Shown piece after piece: positions 17,470-26,565 of a DNA stretch of 64,000 nucleotides. The position numbers and the translations under genes were made by a program. Positions within the stretch are counted from its first letter, which is position 1. Every line of letters starts with the position of its first letter. The notes below the pieces were generated by a model. It was given only the letters and a program-made list of their open reading frames with translations, was not told the DNA's origin and did no database searches. Source of the DNA: Firmicutes bacterium UBA5493 (lineage in GTDB: Bacteria > Bacillota > Limnochordia > Darwinibacteriales > Darwinibacteriaceae); assembly GCA_002424045.1 (NCBI GenBank), contig DIPH01000008.1:36713-100712 (forward strand). Direction: 5' to 3'.

Positions 17470-18294
17470 CTATTTCACCGCTCCCGTTGTTAAGCCGTCC
17501 ACCAAGTATTTTCTGGCGAATATGCCGAAAAGTAAGCCTGGCACCAACATGATACAAGCAGCCGCGGCCAAATTATTCCAGGCCACGCCTCTAGCTTCGA
17601 TGAAACCGGTGACCGCTATCGGCATCGTCTGTGCGGTTGGCGATGTTGTCAAGTTAACTGCGAGCAGAAACTCGTTCCATGAGTTAATAAATACAAAGAT
17701 TGCGGTAGCAAACAAGCCTGGGAGAGTAATTGGTAGAACTACCCTCCAGTAGATTTGAAACATATTGGCACCGTCAATCAAAGCGGCTTCTTCCAGAGCC
17801 TCTGGAACACTGGCAAAGTAACTAGAGAGAAGCCATATACAAAATGGTAATTGTGAAGCAGTATACGCTAGAATTAGGCTTCCATGGGTGTTAATGATGC
17901 CAGCCCTACTCATGAGCACATATAAGGGTACTACTAACACCACTGGCGGTACCATTTGGAACATGAGAATTCCAGATGCTAAAAATCCGCTTCCAGGCAT
18001 TCTCAGCCGTACAAGGGCAAAGGCGCACATAGACCCGATTGCCAACGCAATCATAACAGTGAGCAAAGAGACGATGACTGAGTTAACAAAGTAGCTACCC
18101 ATAATTCCTGAACTGGCAATATACTGGTACGATGCAGAATTGGGCACAAAGACCAGCTCCGGCGGGGACGCAAAAATTTGTCGCTCCGTCTTGATAGATG
18201 TCAAGAATAACCACACGATTGGAAATGCGGTCATAAACGCCAATAACGTTAAGCTCAGATACTTCATGGCTGTATAAAATTTGCGTTTTTTCAT
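17470..18294 (-). CDS. Carbohydrate ABC transporter permease, MalG type (importer 2)
   Basis: 274 residues with six membrane helices and the CUT1 EAA loop LEEAALIDGANMFQIYWRVV (about 161-180). Ends in GLTTGAVK, the usual MalG C-terminus. Ribosome site GGAGGTG; 16 bp after the MalF-type gene and 24 bp before GH116, so importer 2 may be cotranscribed with the GH116-rbsDK-importer 1 genes. Confidence 0.92.
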   Translation of the reverse strand: MKKRKFYTAMKYLSLTLLAFMTAFPIVWLFLTSIKTERQIFASPPELVFVPNSASYQYIASSGIMGSYFVNSVIVSLLTVMIALAIGSMCAFALVRLRMPGSGFLASGILMFQMVPPVVLVVPLYVLMSRAGIINTHGSLILAYTASQLPFCIWLLSSYFASVPEALEEAALIDGANMFQIYWRVVLPITLPGLFATAIFVFINSWNEFLLAVNLTTSPTAQTMPIAVTGFIEARGVAWNNLAAAACIMLVPGLLFGIFARKYLVDGLTTGAVK

Positions 18295-18310
18295 CAGTTA
18301 CACCTCCAAT

Positions 18311-19189
18311 CTATTTTGCAAACACATTCGTTTTGAACACCTTGTTGTAAAAAACTGTAATCAACAAAATGATCCCAAAGATGATGAATGACAATGCACT
18401 TGCATAGCCCGTATCAAAGTACTGAAATGCTGTTTCCACCGCAAAAGTGCTCACAGTGGATGTGGCACCTTGGGGGCCGCCACTCGTCAGTATGTATACG
18501 AGGTCAAACATCATAAAGACGTCCATCGTGCGCATGATCAAAACGACGGCAAATATGGGTTTCATAATGGGCAAAATAACATTAAAGAACTTTTTGAGAC
18601 CCTCAGCCCCATCAATCACTGCAGCCTCTAGGGGCTCGATCGGTAAAGATTTGAACCCTGCTAAAACCACCGTAAATACAAAGGGAATATTCCTCCACAC
18701 ATTGGCCAAAATCACAACTAGAACAGCAGTTGCCTTGTTGCTCAAGGGCGCAAATCCACTAGTAAGAAAAGGAACTAAGCCAATTTCAGCTACCATCATG
18801 ATTCTCCACAGAACAGCCACAACGACATAGGACATAATAACTGGGAAAAACAGTACGGTACGGTAAAATGATTCCAGCTTCACTTTTGAGTTCAACATTA
18901 CTGCAATTCCGGTACCAATAATCAATTCAATTGTTAGGCTAGAAAACGTGATCACCAAAGTATTTCTGATCGCCCTCAGAAAAGGCCCATCCTGAAGGGC
19001 CATAATGTAATTGTCAAGGCCCACGAAGGTTTGACCTAGAAATGGACGTGCAATACTAAATCTGAAAAGACTCATATACAAAGAATAGCCCAACGGAAAG
19101 AGCAGGACACTACAGAGGATAAGAAGCGCTGGAAGGACAAATCCATATGGAGCTAGTTTGCGTTGACTACGACTTAGAAAATCCCTCAT
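18311..19189 (-). CDS. Sugar ABC transporter permease, MalF type (importer 2)
   Basis: 292 residues, six membrane helices (first about 15-37), CUT1 EAA loop LEAAVIDGAEGLKKFFNVIL (about 185-205). Partner of the MalG-type protein encoded just downstream; a hairpin separates it from its binding-protein gene. Confidence 0.92.
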   Translation of the reverse strand: MRDFLSRSQRKLAPYGFVLPALLILCSVLLFPLGYSLYMSLFRFSIARPFLGQTFVGLDNYIMALQDGPFLRAIRNTLVITFSSLTIELIIGTGIAVMLNSKVKLESFYRTVLFFPVIMSYVVVAVLWRIMMVAEIGLVPFLTSGFAPLSNKATAVLVVILANVWRNIPFVFTVVLAGFKSLPIEPLEAAVIDGAEGLKKFFNVILPIMKPIFAVVLIMRTMDVFMMFDLVYILTSGGPQGATSTVSTFAVETAFQYFDTGYASALSFIIFGIILLITVFYNKVFKTNVFAK

Positions 19190-19217
19190 AATACTTCCTC
19201 CCTTACCTTTCGGGAAT

Positions 19218-19242
19218 GAGGTGTAGCCTAAGGCTACACCTC
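19218..19242 (-). terminator. Intercistronic hairpin after the importer 2 binding-protein gene
   Basis: A perfect 11-bp stem (GAGGTGTAGCC at 19218-19228 with 19232-19242) and 3-nt loop start eight bases past the binding-protein stop. Same position as at the other two importer operons but unrelated sequence. No T-tract. Confidence 0.75.
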
Positions 19243-19249
19243 TCTCGTT

Positions 19250-20551
19250 CTAGTAACCCGACTGCCGTAAAGTGCGAGCTAACTCTTGGTCAATTGTTTC
19301 TAGTGCTTCTTGCGGTACCACATTGCCATACATGGCATTTGCCAGATTCGAGTAGACGACTTGGTCGAGTCGATCCCAGATGGGCAGGGTTGGTGCGTTG
19401 AAGTATTGACTTTGCCCAGCGTCGAGTGCCACTACTAGTTCCTCGGCAAATGGAAATACCTCTTGGAACTCAGGGGACAAGATCGTGGAGCGACGAACTG
19501 GACCATTACCAAAGTCAATGGCTAAGCGGGCGTTATTTTCTGTGTTGGTAAGGAACTCGATAAACAGAAATGCCTCTTCGGGATGTTTCGAGTTGGCAAC
19601 AACAGACACTGTCCATCCACCACAGATTGCATTTCCGCCGGGCACTGCTGCGTAACCAACTTTGCCAGCCACGTCAGATGCATTTTCGTCTTCAAGGGCA
19701 AAGTAGGCGGATAACATGAATTGGCTCATATGTGCCGCAAGACCTTGGGACACCATGGTATTTTTTTCAGCATAGAGATATTCTTGTGTGCCTTCACTGG
19801 CGAAACCATCATCCACCATTTGGATAAATAGCTCTAGGGCCCTGAGGTTTCCTTCCGTGTTCATCTGAGGTTCTAAGTCTGTGCTTAGAGGCAGGTTACC
19901 CCCTGTATTGAGAGCAACGGTGAAGAAATCCTGCAAAAGATGAGTGGCAGGATGACTGGCACCACTAAATACATAGCCGTAGATACCTTCTCTTTCCTTA
20001 AGCACTCCCATGTTTTCGTAAAGGTGGTCCCAATCAGCTGGATATTCCAGGTCATACTTCTCGTACAAATCTGCCCGATAGCACATCATGAGAATATCCG
20101 AGTTATAAGGTAGACCGAAAATAGACTGACCGTCTGGAGATACTTCAGCAGCACTGTCCGCAAGTGTACCTGGCGCAATGGCTGAAGTAACAAAGTCATC
20201 CATATCCACATCGTACTTCGTTACCAGATCGTCGAGTGGATACAAGAATCCTGATGGAATGTACTGAGCATTCATCAAAAAGTAACTCTCGACAACGTCA
20301 TAGGCCCCTCCACCCGAGGCGAGCTCGGTGGTAACCCGCTGTGTGTATTGAGTGTAGGGAATCGGTACAATCTGAACTTGGATATGCGGGTACTTTTCCT
20401 GAAAAGCAGGAACAACAGATTGGGCAGCATCAGCCATTCGTCCCGCTTCCATGGCAACATTGAGGACAATTCCCGCGGCCTGCACGCCAAATGTACCTAG
20501 GAAAAATGTCCCCACGACCAGCAATACGACTAACAAGCTTGTTTTTTTCAT
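19250..20551 (-). CDS. Sugar ABC transporter solute-binding protein (importer 2)
   Basis: 433 residues from ATG 20551 with AGAGGGATG before it. Signal peptide about 1-26 cut near VQAAG, no lipobox. Mature part is a cluster B binding protein (VVPAFQEKYPHIQVQIVPIP, GLPYNSDILMMCYRADLYEK). A LacI-type operator lies 85 bp upstream (20636-20647), so its synthesis is probably induced by the locus sugar. The gene follows the KdsD-like isomerase by about 135 bp. Confidence 0.92.
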   Translation of the reverse strand: MKKTSLLVVLLVVGTFFLGTFGVQAAGIVLNVAMEAGRMADAAQSVVPAFQEKYPHIQVQIVPIPYTQYTQRVTTELASGGGAYDVVESYFLMNAQYIPSGFLYPLDDLVTKYDVDMDDFVTSAIAPGTLADSAAEVSPDGQSIFGLPYNSDILMMCYRADLYEKYDLEYPADWDHLYENMGVLKEREGIYGYVFSGASHPATHLLQDFFTVALNTGGNLPLSTDLEPQMNTEGNLRALELFIQMVDDGFASEGTQEYLYAEKNTMVSQGLAAHMSQFMLSAYFALEDENASDVAGKVGYAAVPGGNAICGGWTVSVVANSKHPEEAFLFIEFLTNTENNARLAIDFGNGPVRRSTILSPEFQEVFPFAEELVVALDAGQSQYFNAPTLPIWDRLDQVVYSNLANAMYGNVVPQEALETIDQELARTLRQSGY

Positions 20552-20635
20552 TTCATCCCTCTTTCCCATAACAATGGTCTAGACTCTTGAAACGGCTTAT
20601 CTGTTGTTTCAGCGATCCCTCCTTTCAGGCGAGAA

Positions 20636-20661
20636 GTAAACGATTACAGTTTCAGGTGAAA
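20636..20661. promoter_or_regulatory. LacI-type operator plus extended element upstream of importer 2
   Basis: GTAAACGATTAC (20636-20647) is the same palindromic 12-mer found at lacI and the GH172/importer 3 promoters. It is followed by AGTTTCAGGTGAAA; the same order of elements recurs at 30756-30781. Binding by the LacI protein encoded at 30855 is inferred from this recurrence. Confidence 0.75.
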
Positions 20662-20686
20662 AGTCCCTTACATAGAATAACGGATG

Positions 20687-21286
20687 TCATTCTCCCTGGA
20701 TTCGAGTCAACTTGGCCCCTAGACTACCTCCCGGATGATAGCGGTGAAAATCCGCAGAAGAGAACCCCCGTAAGATCGATAAGGTAACAGCTAAGGCGTC
20801 CCCAATAACCAGGGTTAACGTGGCACTCGTTGTAGGAGCGAGTCCTAGATGGTCCGCTTCTCTTTCATAGCGATAGGCGATGGACACATCACTAACTTTG
20901 GCTAAAGTCGAATTGTGGTTTGACGTTATGGATATCTTCTGGCAGCCGATTTGTCTCAATACTGGAACCAGACTGAGAACCTCACTGGTCTCGCCGCTAT
21001 TAGAGATTAAGATCACCACATCATCTTCAGCAATCATGCCTGAATCGCCATGCACACCTTCGGTGGCATGCATGAAAAATGCAGGCGTTCCTGTGCTGGC
21101 AAAGGAAGCTGCCATCTTTTTGCCGATGATTCCAGACTTTCCTACCCCAGTGACTACCACCTTGCCCTGGCACGCCCGTAGCAAAGTGACCGCAGCCACA
21201 TAGTTGCCATCAATCTGTTCAAGTAACCCGTGAACGGCCTGGGCTTCAACAGTAATCGCCTCCTTGATGAGCTGCAGCACATCCAT
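20687..21286 (-). CDS. SIS-domain sugar-phosphate isomerase, KdsD/GutQ-like without CBS domains
   Basis: 199 residues covering only the SIS domain of arabinose-5-phosphate isomerases: GVGKSGIIGKKMAASFASTG (about 48-67), ISNSGETSEVL (about 94-104), YRYEREADHLGLAPTTSAT and the closing FHRYHPGGSLG (about 181-191). KdsD/GutQ enzymes interconvert D-ribulose-5-P and D-arabinose-5-P and normally carry two CBS domains (about 325 residues), absent here. Starts directly after the GH172 stop, so cotranslated with it. No Kdo genes are nearby, which points to sugar catabolism. A 6-phospho-3-hexuloisomerase-like role is an alternative. Confidence 0.82.
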   Translation of the reverse strand: MDVLQLIKEAITVEAQAVHGLLEQIDGNYVAAVTLLRACQGKVVVTGVGKSGIIGKKMAASFASTGTPAFFMHATEGVHGDSGMIAEDDVVILISNSGETSEVLSLVPVLRQIGCQKISITSNHNSTLAKVSDVSIAYRYEREADHLGLAPTTSATLTLVIGDALAVTLSILRGFSSADFHRYHPGGSLGAKLTRIQGE

Positions 21287-22351
21287 CTAAACCCACTCCT
21301 GTTCCTGACGGGGTAGGCGCTCTGCCACAGGTTTAAGGCCAAAGGGTCTATGTGGTTCCACTTGGTACCAATACGCTGTACTAGACCAATCATCACTGCG
21401 GTGATTGTTGTGACCATGCTCGATGGTGACTCTGATTGATTCTTCAAACATAATTGGATCAGCAATATGGTAGCGATAAAGGGTAATCTTTCCGGCCCAA
21501 TTGGGATCCCCAGCCTTGATGATCCCATGGTAAGGAGCGTTTACCTCCTGCGTGGGACACCAGGCTGTGTTAAAATAGTCTTCTGTTCCAGTTCCATGGA
21601 GGGTAGGCGGAAAAGACTCACCGTCAATAAAGATCATATCGTCCCCTTCACCATACCAATTCCACTTTCCCGTATAACGCAAATTGTGGATATTCAAGTT
21701 GCAGCCAACATAATGACCGCGCCCCTCGGCTTCAAGAACTACATAATTGCCTTCACCAGTGGTGTTTTCACCCTCCAACTGGAACTCATTATTCTTAAGG
21801 CCTTCTTCAGAAATGCCTTCCGTAGGGTTTTCACGATGCCAGCAGGCGTGAAAGCGTGCCTGGTCCCCAGGGAGACTTTCATACTGCTCATAGTCCACAT
21901 AGTAGTAGAAAATCAGTGTTTCCTCAGATTCATTCGTTACCTCGATATGTGCACCGTCTGCAAAGGGCATGGGGAACCAACAGTTGAAGGACTTTCCATC
22001 CTCTGGGCTCATATCCAAAGGGGCCGACACAAAATTCTTGTGTTCAGCATGTCCCATACCAAAGAAGTCGCCAATAGGAACCTCCACACTAGCATCATCT
22101 TCGCCATCCCAATACATGCGAAACACAACCTTTCGCAAAAAATGCTCAGCATGACATTCCATGGTCACCCAAATGTGGGTGATACATCCGGAACCAGAAA
22201 TGTCAGCTACGGTCGCGGTCGTTCCCGGCTTAATGTGCATCCGATCATCATTCCCACCTGTTCGATCGTAACTAGAAATGCGTTTGCGTTTCGCCGTGCG
22301 TAGCGTAGCGAGTTCTCGCAAAGAACTGCCCACCTGTTTACCCATTGTCAC
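21287..22351 (-). CDS. GH172 (DUF2961) family glycoside hydrolase, copy A
   Basis: 354 residues, no signal peptide. The DUF2961 jelly-roll motifs are clear: SGSGCITHIWVTM (about 52-64), FRMYWDGEDDASVEVPIGDFFG (about 77-98), FIDGESFPPTLHGTGTEDYF (about 237-256) and APYHGI. The family, now GH172, includes difructose-dianhydride synthases/alpha-D-fructofuranosidases and exo-acting D-arabinofuranosidases; members assemble as trimers or larger. Possible catalytic acids are the Glu of GTEDYF and the Glu of EVPIGDF. GTG start after GGGGGAAA. Second copy at 29599. Confidence 0.88.
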   Translation of the reverse strand: MTMGKQVGSSLRELATLRTAKRKRISSYDRTGGNDDRMHIKPGTTATVADISGSGCITHIWVTMECHAEHFLRKVVFRMYWDGEDDASVEVPIGDFFGMGHAEHKNFVSAPLDMSPEDGKSFNCWFPMPFADGAHIEVTNESEETLIFYYYVDYEQYESLPGDQARFHACWHRENPTEGISEEGLKNNEFQLEGENTTGEGNYVVLEAEGRGHYVGCNLNIHNLRYTGKWNWYGEGDDMIFIDGESFPPTLHGTGTEDYFNTAWCPTQEVNAPYHGIIKAGDPNWAGKITLYRYHIADPIMFEESIRVTIEHGHNNHRSDDWSSTAYWYQVEPHRPFGLKPVAERLPRQEQEWV

Positions 22352-22384
22352 GTTATTTCCCCCTTTACGTATTTATGTCCAAAC

Positions 22385-23326
22385 TCAGCTTACCTGTTTG
22401 TTCAAGAAATCCTTAACCTCATTTAGACGTGGCAGGGAAGGTATGGCACCTTCTTTGGTCACTACCAAAGCCCCCACGGCATTAGCAAACTTTACCGCCT
22501 GAGTTAGGGGCGTTCCATGGGCTATAGCCACAGCCAAAGCCCCGTTAAAGGCGTCCCCTGCGGCAACGGTATCCACCACCGGAGCCTGATAAGCAGGGAC
22601 AAGTTCAGTCCCCGATTCGTTAGCGATCATGGCGCCATTTTCGCCTAAGGTAATGACCACATTGCGTATGCCTTTATTCAAAAGGATCTTGGCAGCCCTT
22701 TCCGCGGACTGGTGGTTCGTGACCTTGATTCCTGTGAGAATCTGTGCTTCTGTCTCATTGGGCGTTAAGTAGGTCACTTTACTAAGCAACCGATCATCTA
22801 AGCTTTGGGCCGGTGCGGGATTTAGGATCACCGGGACTCGATGTTTTGCAGCCATCACAACCGCAGCTTCCACCAAGTGAAGGTCCATTTCGAGCTGTAA
22901 CATGATCAAATCGCTACTTCGCACAACATCCTGGATGGTCTCAAGATCCCCCTCCCCATACCGAAAGTTCGCACCTGGGACAACAACAATGCGATTATTA
23001 CCCGTCGTTTCATCAAGAGTAACAAAGCCGACTCCAGTGGATGCTTCACCGTCCCGGAGGATATGTTTTGTGTTGATCCCCTCTTTATTCAAGACCTCCT
23101 GCATTTCGTCTCCAAAAAAATCTCGGCCCAATTTACCGGCCATGGTTACATGCCCGCCAAGCCTGGCAGCACTTACCGCCTGGTTCGCCCCCTTACCACC
23201 TGGGAAACGACGAAAACTCGAGCCAATGACCGTCTCTCCATTCCCCGGCACTCGGGGGGTTCGAACCACGAGGTCCATCATAAAACTTCCGATGACCAGA
23301 ATCTCTGGTTGTTCATGCAGCTTCAT
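22385..23326 (-). CDS. rbsK: Ribokinase-family (PfkB) sugar kinase, copy 2
   Basis: 313 residues from ATG 23326, with GGGAAGTG upstream exactly as for copy 1. Motifs: RRFPGGKGANQAVSAARLGG near residue 40 and DTVAAGDAFNGAL with catalytic Asp near residue 257. Its start overlaps the stop of the shrunken rbsD remnant (ATGA), so translation may be coupled to that mini-frame. Paralogue of the 13618 kinase by block duplication of an rbsD-rbsK pair. Same predicted reaction, ATP-dependent 5-phosphorylation of a pentose. Confidence 0.88.
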   Translation of the reverse strand: MKLHEQPEILVIGSFMMDLVVRTPRVPGNGETVIGSSFRRFPGGKGANQAVSAARLGGHVTMAGKLGRDFFGDEMQEVLNKEGINTKHILRDGEASTGVGFVTLDETTGNNRIVVVPGANFRYGEGDLETIQDVVRSSDLIMLQLEMDLHLVEAAVVMAAKHRVPVILNPAPAQSLDDRLLSKVTYLTPNETEAQILTGIKVTNHQSAERAAKILLNKGIRNVVITLGENGAMIANESGTELVPAYQAPVVDTVAAGDAFNGALAVAIAHGTPLTQAVKFANAVGALVVTKEGAIPSLPRLNEVKDFLNKQVS

Positions 23327-23412
23327 CCTATCACTTCCCTGACGAGATACTGACACCCATTGTGAGCTAAGTGGTAAAGTATGTCAGGATGCACAAGTAC
23401 TGTTGTTAACAC
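23323..23412 (-). pseudogene. rbsD remnant with internal deletion
   Basis: A GTG-started 29-codon frame whose first 16 residues (VLTTVLVHPDILYHLA) match the start of the RbsD protein at 14573. The DNA then jumps to the last bases of rbsD (CTCACAATGGGTGTCAGTA here, CTCACCATTGGTGTCAGTA at the intact gene) and on into the same rbsK ribosome site. About 350 bp of the gene core are missing. A ribosome site (AGAAGGGA) and the ATGA overlap with rbsK copy 2 persist, so it could still act as a translational lead-in. Confidence 0.88.
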
Positions 23413-23429
23413 GATTCCCTTCTCCCTTC

Positions 23430-25697
23430 TCAATCGATCCCATCTTGCGGCTGTACCTCGAGAAGAGCTATCTCCCGGGCCTTCAAAGGGATCCTAACAG
23501 TATCCTCAAGCTTTATATGGCGGCTCATCAGGCGAGTCTTCAGTTCAAGCGTGGATATGCACCCCCTAGGTAACTGGCGACGAATTTGGTACGCAGGAAT
23601 CTCAAGTGTTATCTCTTCTTGGGCTAGGTTTGCAAAGAAAAGTCCGAGATTACCCTGGGCATCCCACCATACTGCGTGACTTACCTGTGGCACCCGAAAG
23701 GTACCCCGCTCATATAAGGAACCTAGACCACGACTTCCATTGTAGAAATACCAATCAAGATCGATTTTTGGAGTAGTAAGTTCAAGGGGCCTGGCCATCT
23801 GTCCATAAACTAGATAAGGTTTGCCAAATCCCGTACGGGCTGCCCCTATTTCTTTAAGGAACTCCACTTTCTTGGGATCTATGGGAAACGAAAGATCATC
23901 GATCGTAGCATAATGCCTTTCCACATCTTCCCTATGCCCATCTAGTTCTTCTAAGAAGGAGAACTCATAGTTGAGCTCAAAGAGCCCGCCCCAAAGTGTG
24001 ACCCTACTGGCAATCCAATAGAAGATATCACCAAAATCAGGGGACAATTTCGCCCATCCATCTAAGCGAACGGGAGCGTAATCATGGTATACGTAGGAAA
24101 ACAGGGGAATCTTTTCGGCTTGCCCACCTATAACCCAGTCCCTAAAGTAATCTCCCTCAAAGGTGGAAACCGGTCCTGCTTCAGCTCGGGCCTGGTAATA
24201 ATCTAAGGTACCTAAAAAGACCTCGCTGATCATTTCCGTGCCTTGCGGCACATACATCGCACCGGCTTCGCTTGCAGCCTGCTTCGTTTGGGTCCAAAGT
24301 TCCTTATAGGCGCTTACAAGGACCGGTCCACTCCCTGGTTTGTGAGGATGATGGCTACTGTAGCAGGACATGTTCATATTGTTTGCAGAGATGTCGTAGT
24401 AAAAAGCGTCCATCCCCTCTCCTAAGAGCATGAGGTCTCGCCAGGTATGAAGGGACTGCAAGGTCTCTGTCGTGGGACACAAGTGGACGAAATTGTGGTT
24501 ATCCCAGTTCTCAAACTCGGCGCTACGCCCAACCACGTCTTCTTCTATCTTGGCGAAGGAAGGGTGCCGCGGTTCAACAAGTAGATCAAATTCAAAGGCC
24601 GCAGCATAATCACCATTTTCCCGAATCGCTGCTAGATTCTGGGGGCAAAACCTAGCCGGAAACCAGTCATCCCTCTCAGCGGCCAGAAGCGAACCCCGAT
24701 AATCTTGGCCTTCTTTCGGCCAGTTCACCCCTAGAATATGGAAAACAGGTCCGTCTACTGCATCGTGAAAGAACCTAAGCCACCTGGAGCGATCTTCAGT
24801 GGGGTTAATACCAAAGGTGGCAAACTGCACGTCTTCCAAGAGCCATGTGGCTTTATCCTTGCGTTCGCGCCACGGTCCTTTAGAACACCACCCTTGCCCC
24901 AGGGCCCAATCACGGTACAGGTCGGCCGCGGCATACCATGAACCATCCCTTAGAGCACCAAAAGCCATCGCGTAATCAAGCTTGGGGCAGGAGCCCGACT
25001 CAATTATGTCTGCTTCGTGGATGAAGCTAGCCTCCAGATGCTTGTCGTCTCCTGATTTAAAGAAGTTAATCCACTTCTTATGGCCCTTTGGATCTTGGCA
25101 GGCAAAATAGAAACCGCCCACTCCCTCAGCAAAATAAGTCATAAACTGCATGGGAGATCCATCAAATCCTTTGGGATACACGGAGGCAATAATACCTCTG
25201 CTAGGTAGTGGCCCAGCAAAGGCCATGGGCCTGCTCTGAAAGAGATGCATGGGATCGCGAAACAGAAAACCTGTTGCTTGAGGATGTGCCAGACAGTTCT
25301 TATCAGAGGGCGATATGAGCTCCGCAATCCCTTGCCATCTGGGGTAGGTGAGTTTCCTGATGATGCGATCCGTATTATTTTCAACTGCCAGGCGCAGGGT
25401 TGCAATACGCTCCCCTGTTTCAAGGACGACATGGCCCTTGATCTTGATCCCCAAGCGCGACTCCCACAAGAGTGTGAGTTCTTGCCCTGCGGCGGACTTC
25501 TCTAAATGCGAAGAGAAGTCAAACTCAATAGCCGGCGCGTATCCGTCAAACTGCAGAAGAAAGGCCGGCTGCGCCTCTAGTATCTCTCGCATTGCCCCAT
25601 CCATGAGGGAAAGCCCACTTATGAGGTCTGTGACCTGGAGAATGGCACCTGTCGTGTCACTAAACTCGATGGAGAGACATTCATTTCTAAGTTCCAC
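23430..25697 (-). CDS. DUF6259-type putative glycoside hydrolase
   Basis: 755 residues, no signal peptide. N-terminal beta-sandwich (about 1-260), a central TIM-barrel-like part (about 270-620; FHILGVNWPKEGQDYRG, AFYYDISANNM, with Asp in YDIS a candidate catalytic residue) and a C-terminal beta-domain. The layout matches DUF6259 proteins, often annotated as glycoside hydrolases of unknown specificity. GTG start 25697 with AAGGAGG. Follows the importer 3 permeases by 14 bp and precedes the rbsD remnant and rbsK copy 2. Confidence 0.7.
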   Translation of the reverse strand: MELRNECLSIEFSDTTGAILQVTDLISGLSLMDGAMREILEAQPAFLLQFDGYAPAIEFDFSSHLEKSAAGQELTLLWESRLGIKIKGHVVLETGERIATLRLAVENNTDRIIRKLTYPRWQGIAELISPSDKNCLAHPQATGFLFRDPMHLFQSRPMAFAGPLPSRGIIASVYPKGFDGSPMQFMTYFAEGVGGFYFACQDPKGHKKWINFFKSGDDKHLEASFIHEADIIESGSCPKLDYAMAFGALRDGSWYAAADLYRDWALGQGWCSKGPWRERKDKATWLLEDVQFATFGINPTEDRSRWLRFFHDAVDGPVFHILGVNWPKEGQDYRGSLLAAERDDWFPARFCPQNLAAIRENGDYAAAFEFDLLVEPRHPSFAKIEEDVVGRSAEFENWDNHNFVHLCPTTETLQSLHTWRDLMLLGEGMDAFYYDISANNMNMSCYSSHHPHKPGSGPVLVSAYKELWTQTKQAASEAGAMYVPQGTEMISEVFLGTLDYYQARAEAGPVSTFEGDYFRDWVIGGQAEKIPLFSYVYHDYAPVRLDGWAKLSPDFGDIFYWIASRVTLWGGLFELNYEFSFLEELDGHREDVERHYATIDDLSFPIDPKKVEFLKEIGAARTGFGKPYLVYGQMARPLELTTPKIDLDWYFYNGSRGLGSLYERGTFRVPQVSHAVWWDAQGNLGLFFANLAQEEITLEIPAYQIRRQLPRGCISTLELKTRLMSRHIKLEDTVRIPLKAREIALLEVQPQDGID

Positions 25698-25711
25698 AAA
25701 AAGCCTCCTTG

Positions 25712-26551
25712 CTAACCTTTCATACCTGTCACTGTTATACCCTCAATGATGTACCTTTGGGCAAAGGCGAAGGCCAGAAGCACCGGAATCATTACAAGGG
25801 TAGCAGCGGCCATTAAGAGGTTCCAATCGGTATAATACTGTCCCTGGAACGAATATAGGCCCAGAGTTAAGGTGAACGTCTTTTGGCTTTGCAGCATGAT
25901 CAGGGGCCACATAAAGTCATTCCACACCTGCATAAGGGAGAAAACCCCCAGAACAGACAATACTGGTTTGGTAAGGGGTAGCATGACCTTAGTGTAGATC
26001 GTGAAGAGATTGGCTCCATCAATGAGGGCTGCTTCATCTAGATCCCGCGGTATGGTCATCATGAATTGGCGCATCAAAAATGTTCCGAAAGGCCCACCAA
26101 ACAACCCTGGTATGATCATGACCATCCATGTATCCAACCAGCCATAGTTGCGCATGAGTACGTACATGGGCACCTGCGTCACTTGGGTGGGAATCATCAT
26201 GGTCGCGAGATACAAAATGAACAATTTGTTCCGCCCGGGAAACTTCAATCGTGCGAAAGCGAAACCGGCTAATGAGCACGATATAAGCTGGCCTATCATC
26301 ACAGACACGGAATAAAATACCGTATTCAGGAAGTATCGGCCAAAGGGGGCCGCCTTGAAGACATCCACATAGTTAGACCAAACCCATCTATCCGGCAACC
26401 ACTTGGGAGGGTAGACAAAGATTCCCCCGGATGTCTTAAGTGAACTGACTACGGTCCAGTAAAAGGGCAGTAAAACGACAACTAAGATCGCCGCCATAGC
26501 AAGAAAGACGAAGGCTTTCTTCAAAAGCCTTGCTGGTGTGAAATGAGTCAT
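25712..26551 (-). CDS. Carbohydrate ABC transporter permease, MalG type (importer 3)
   Basis: 279 residues, six membrane helices (first about 12-33), EAA loop LDEAALIDGANLFTIYTKVM (about 167-186), C-terminus GITVTGMKG. Ribosome site AGAGGAGG. Forms the importer 3 channel with the protein encoded 14 bp upstream. Confidence 0.92.
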   Translation of the reverse strand: MTHFTPARLLKKAFVFLAMAAILVVVLLPFYWTVVSSLKTSGGIFVYPPKWLPDRWVWSNYVDVFKAAPFGRYFLNTVFYSVSVMIGQLISCSLAGFAFARLKFPGRNKLFILYLATMMIPTQVTQVPMYVLMRNYGWLDTWMVMIIPGLFGGPFGTFLMRQFMMTIPRDLDEAALIDGANLFTIYTKVMLPLTKPVLSVLGVFSLMQVWNDFMWPLIMLQSQKTFTLTLGLYSFQGQYYTDWNLLMAAATLVMIPVLLAFAFAQRYIIEGITVTGMKG

Positions 26552-26565
26552 AAGTCTGCCTCCTC

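Noticed and set aside
20687..21286. KdsD-like protein as evidence of LPS/Kdo synthesis
   Set aside because: No kdsA, kdsB or kdsC genes nearby and the gene is embedded in a sugar-utilisation operon, so a catabolic role was preferred.
21467..22303. 278-codon plus-strand frame opposite GH172 copy A
   Set aside because: Antisense shadow of a well-supported GH172 gene, with low-complexity composition and no start signal.
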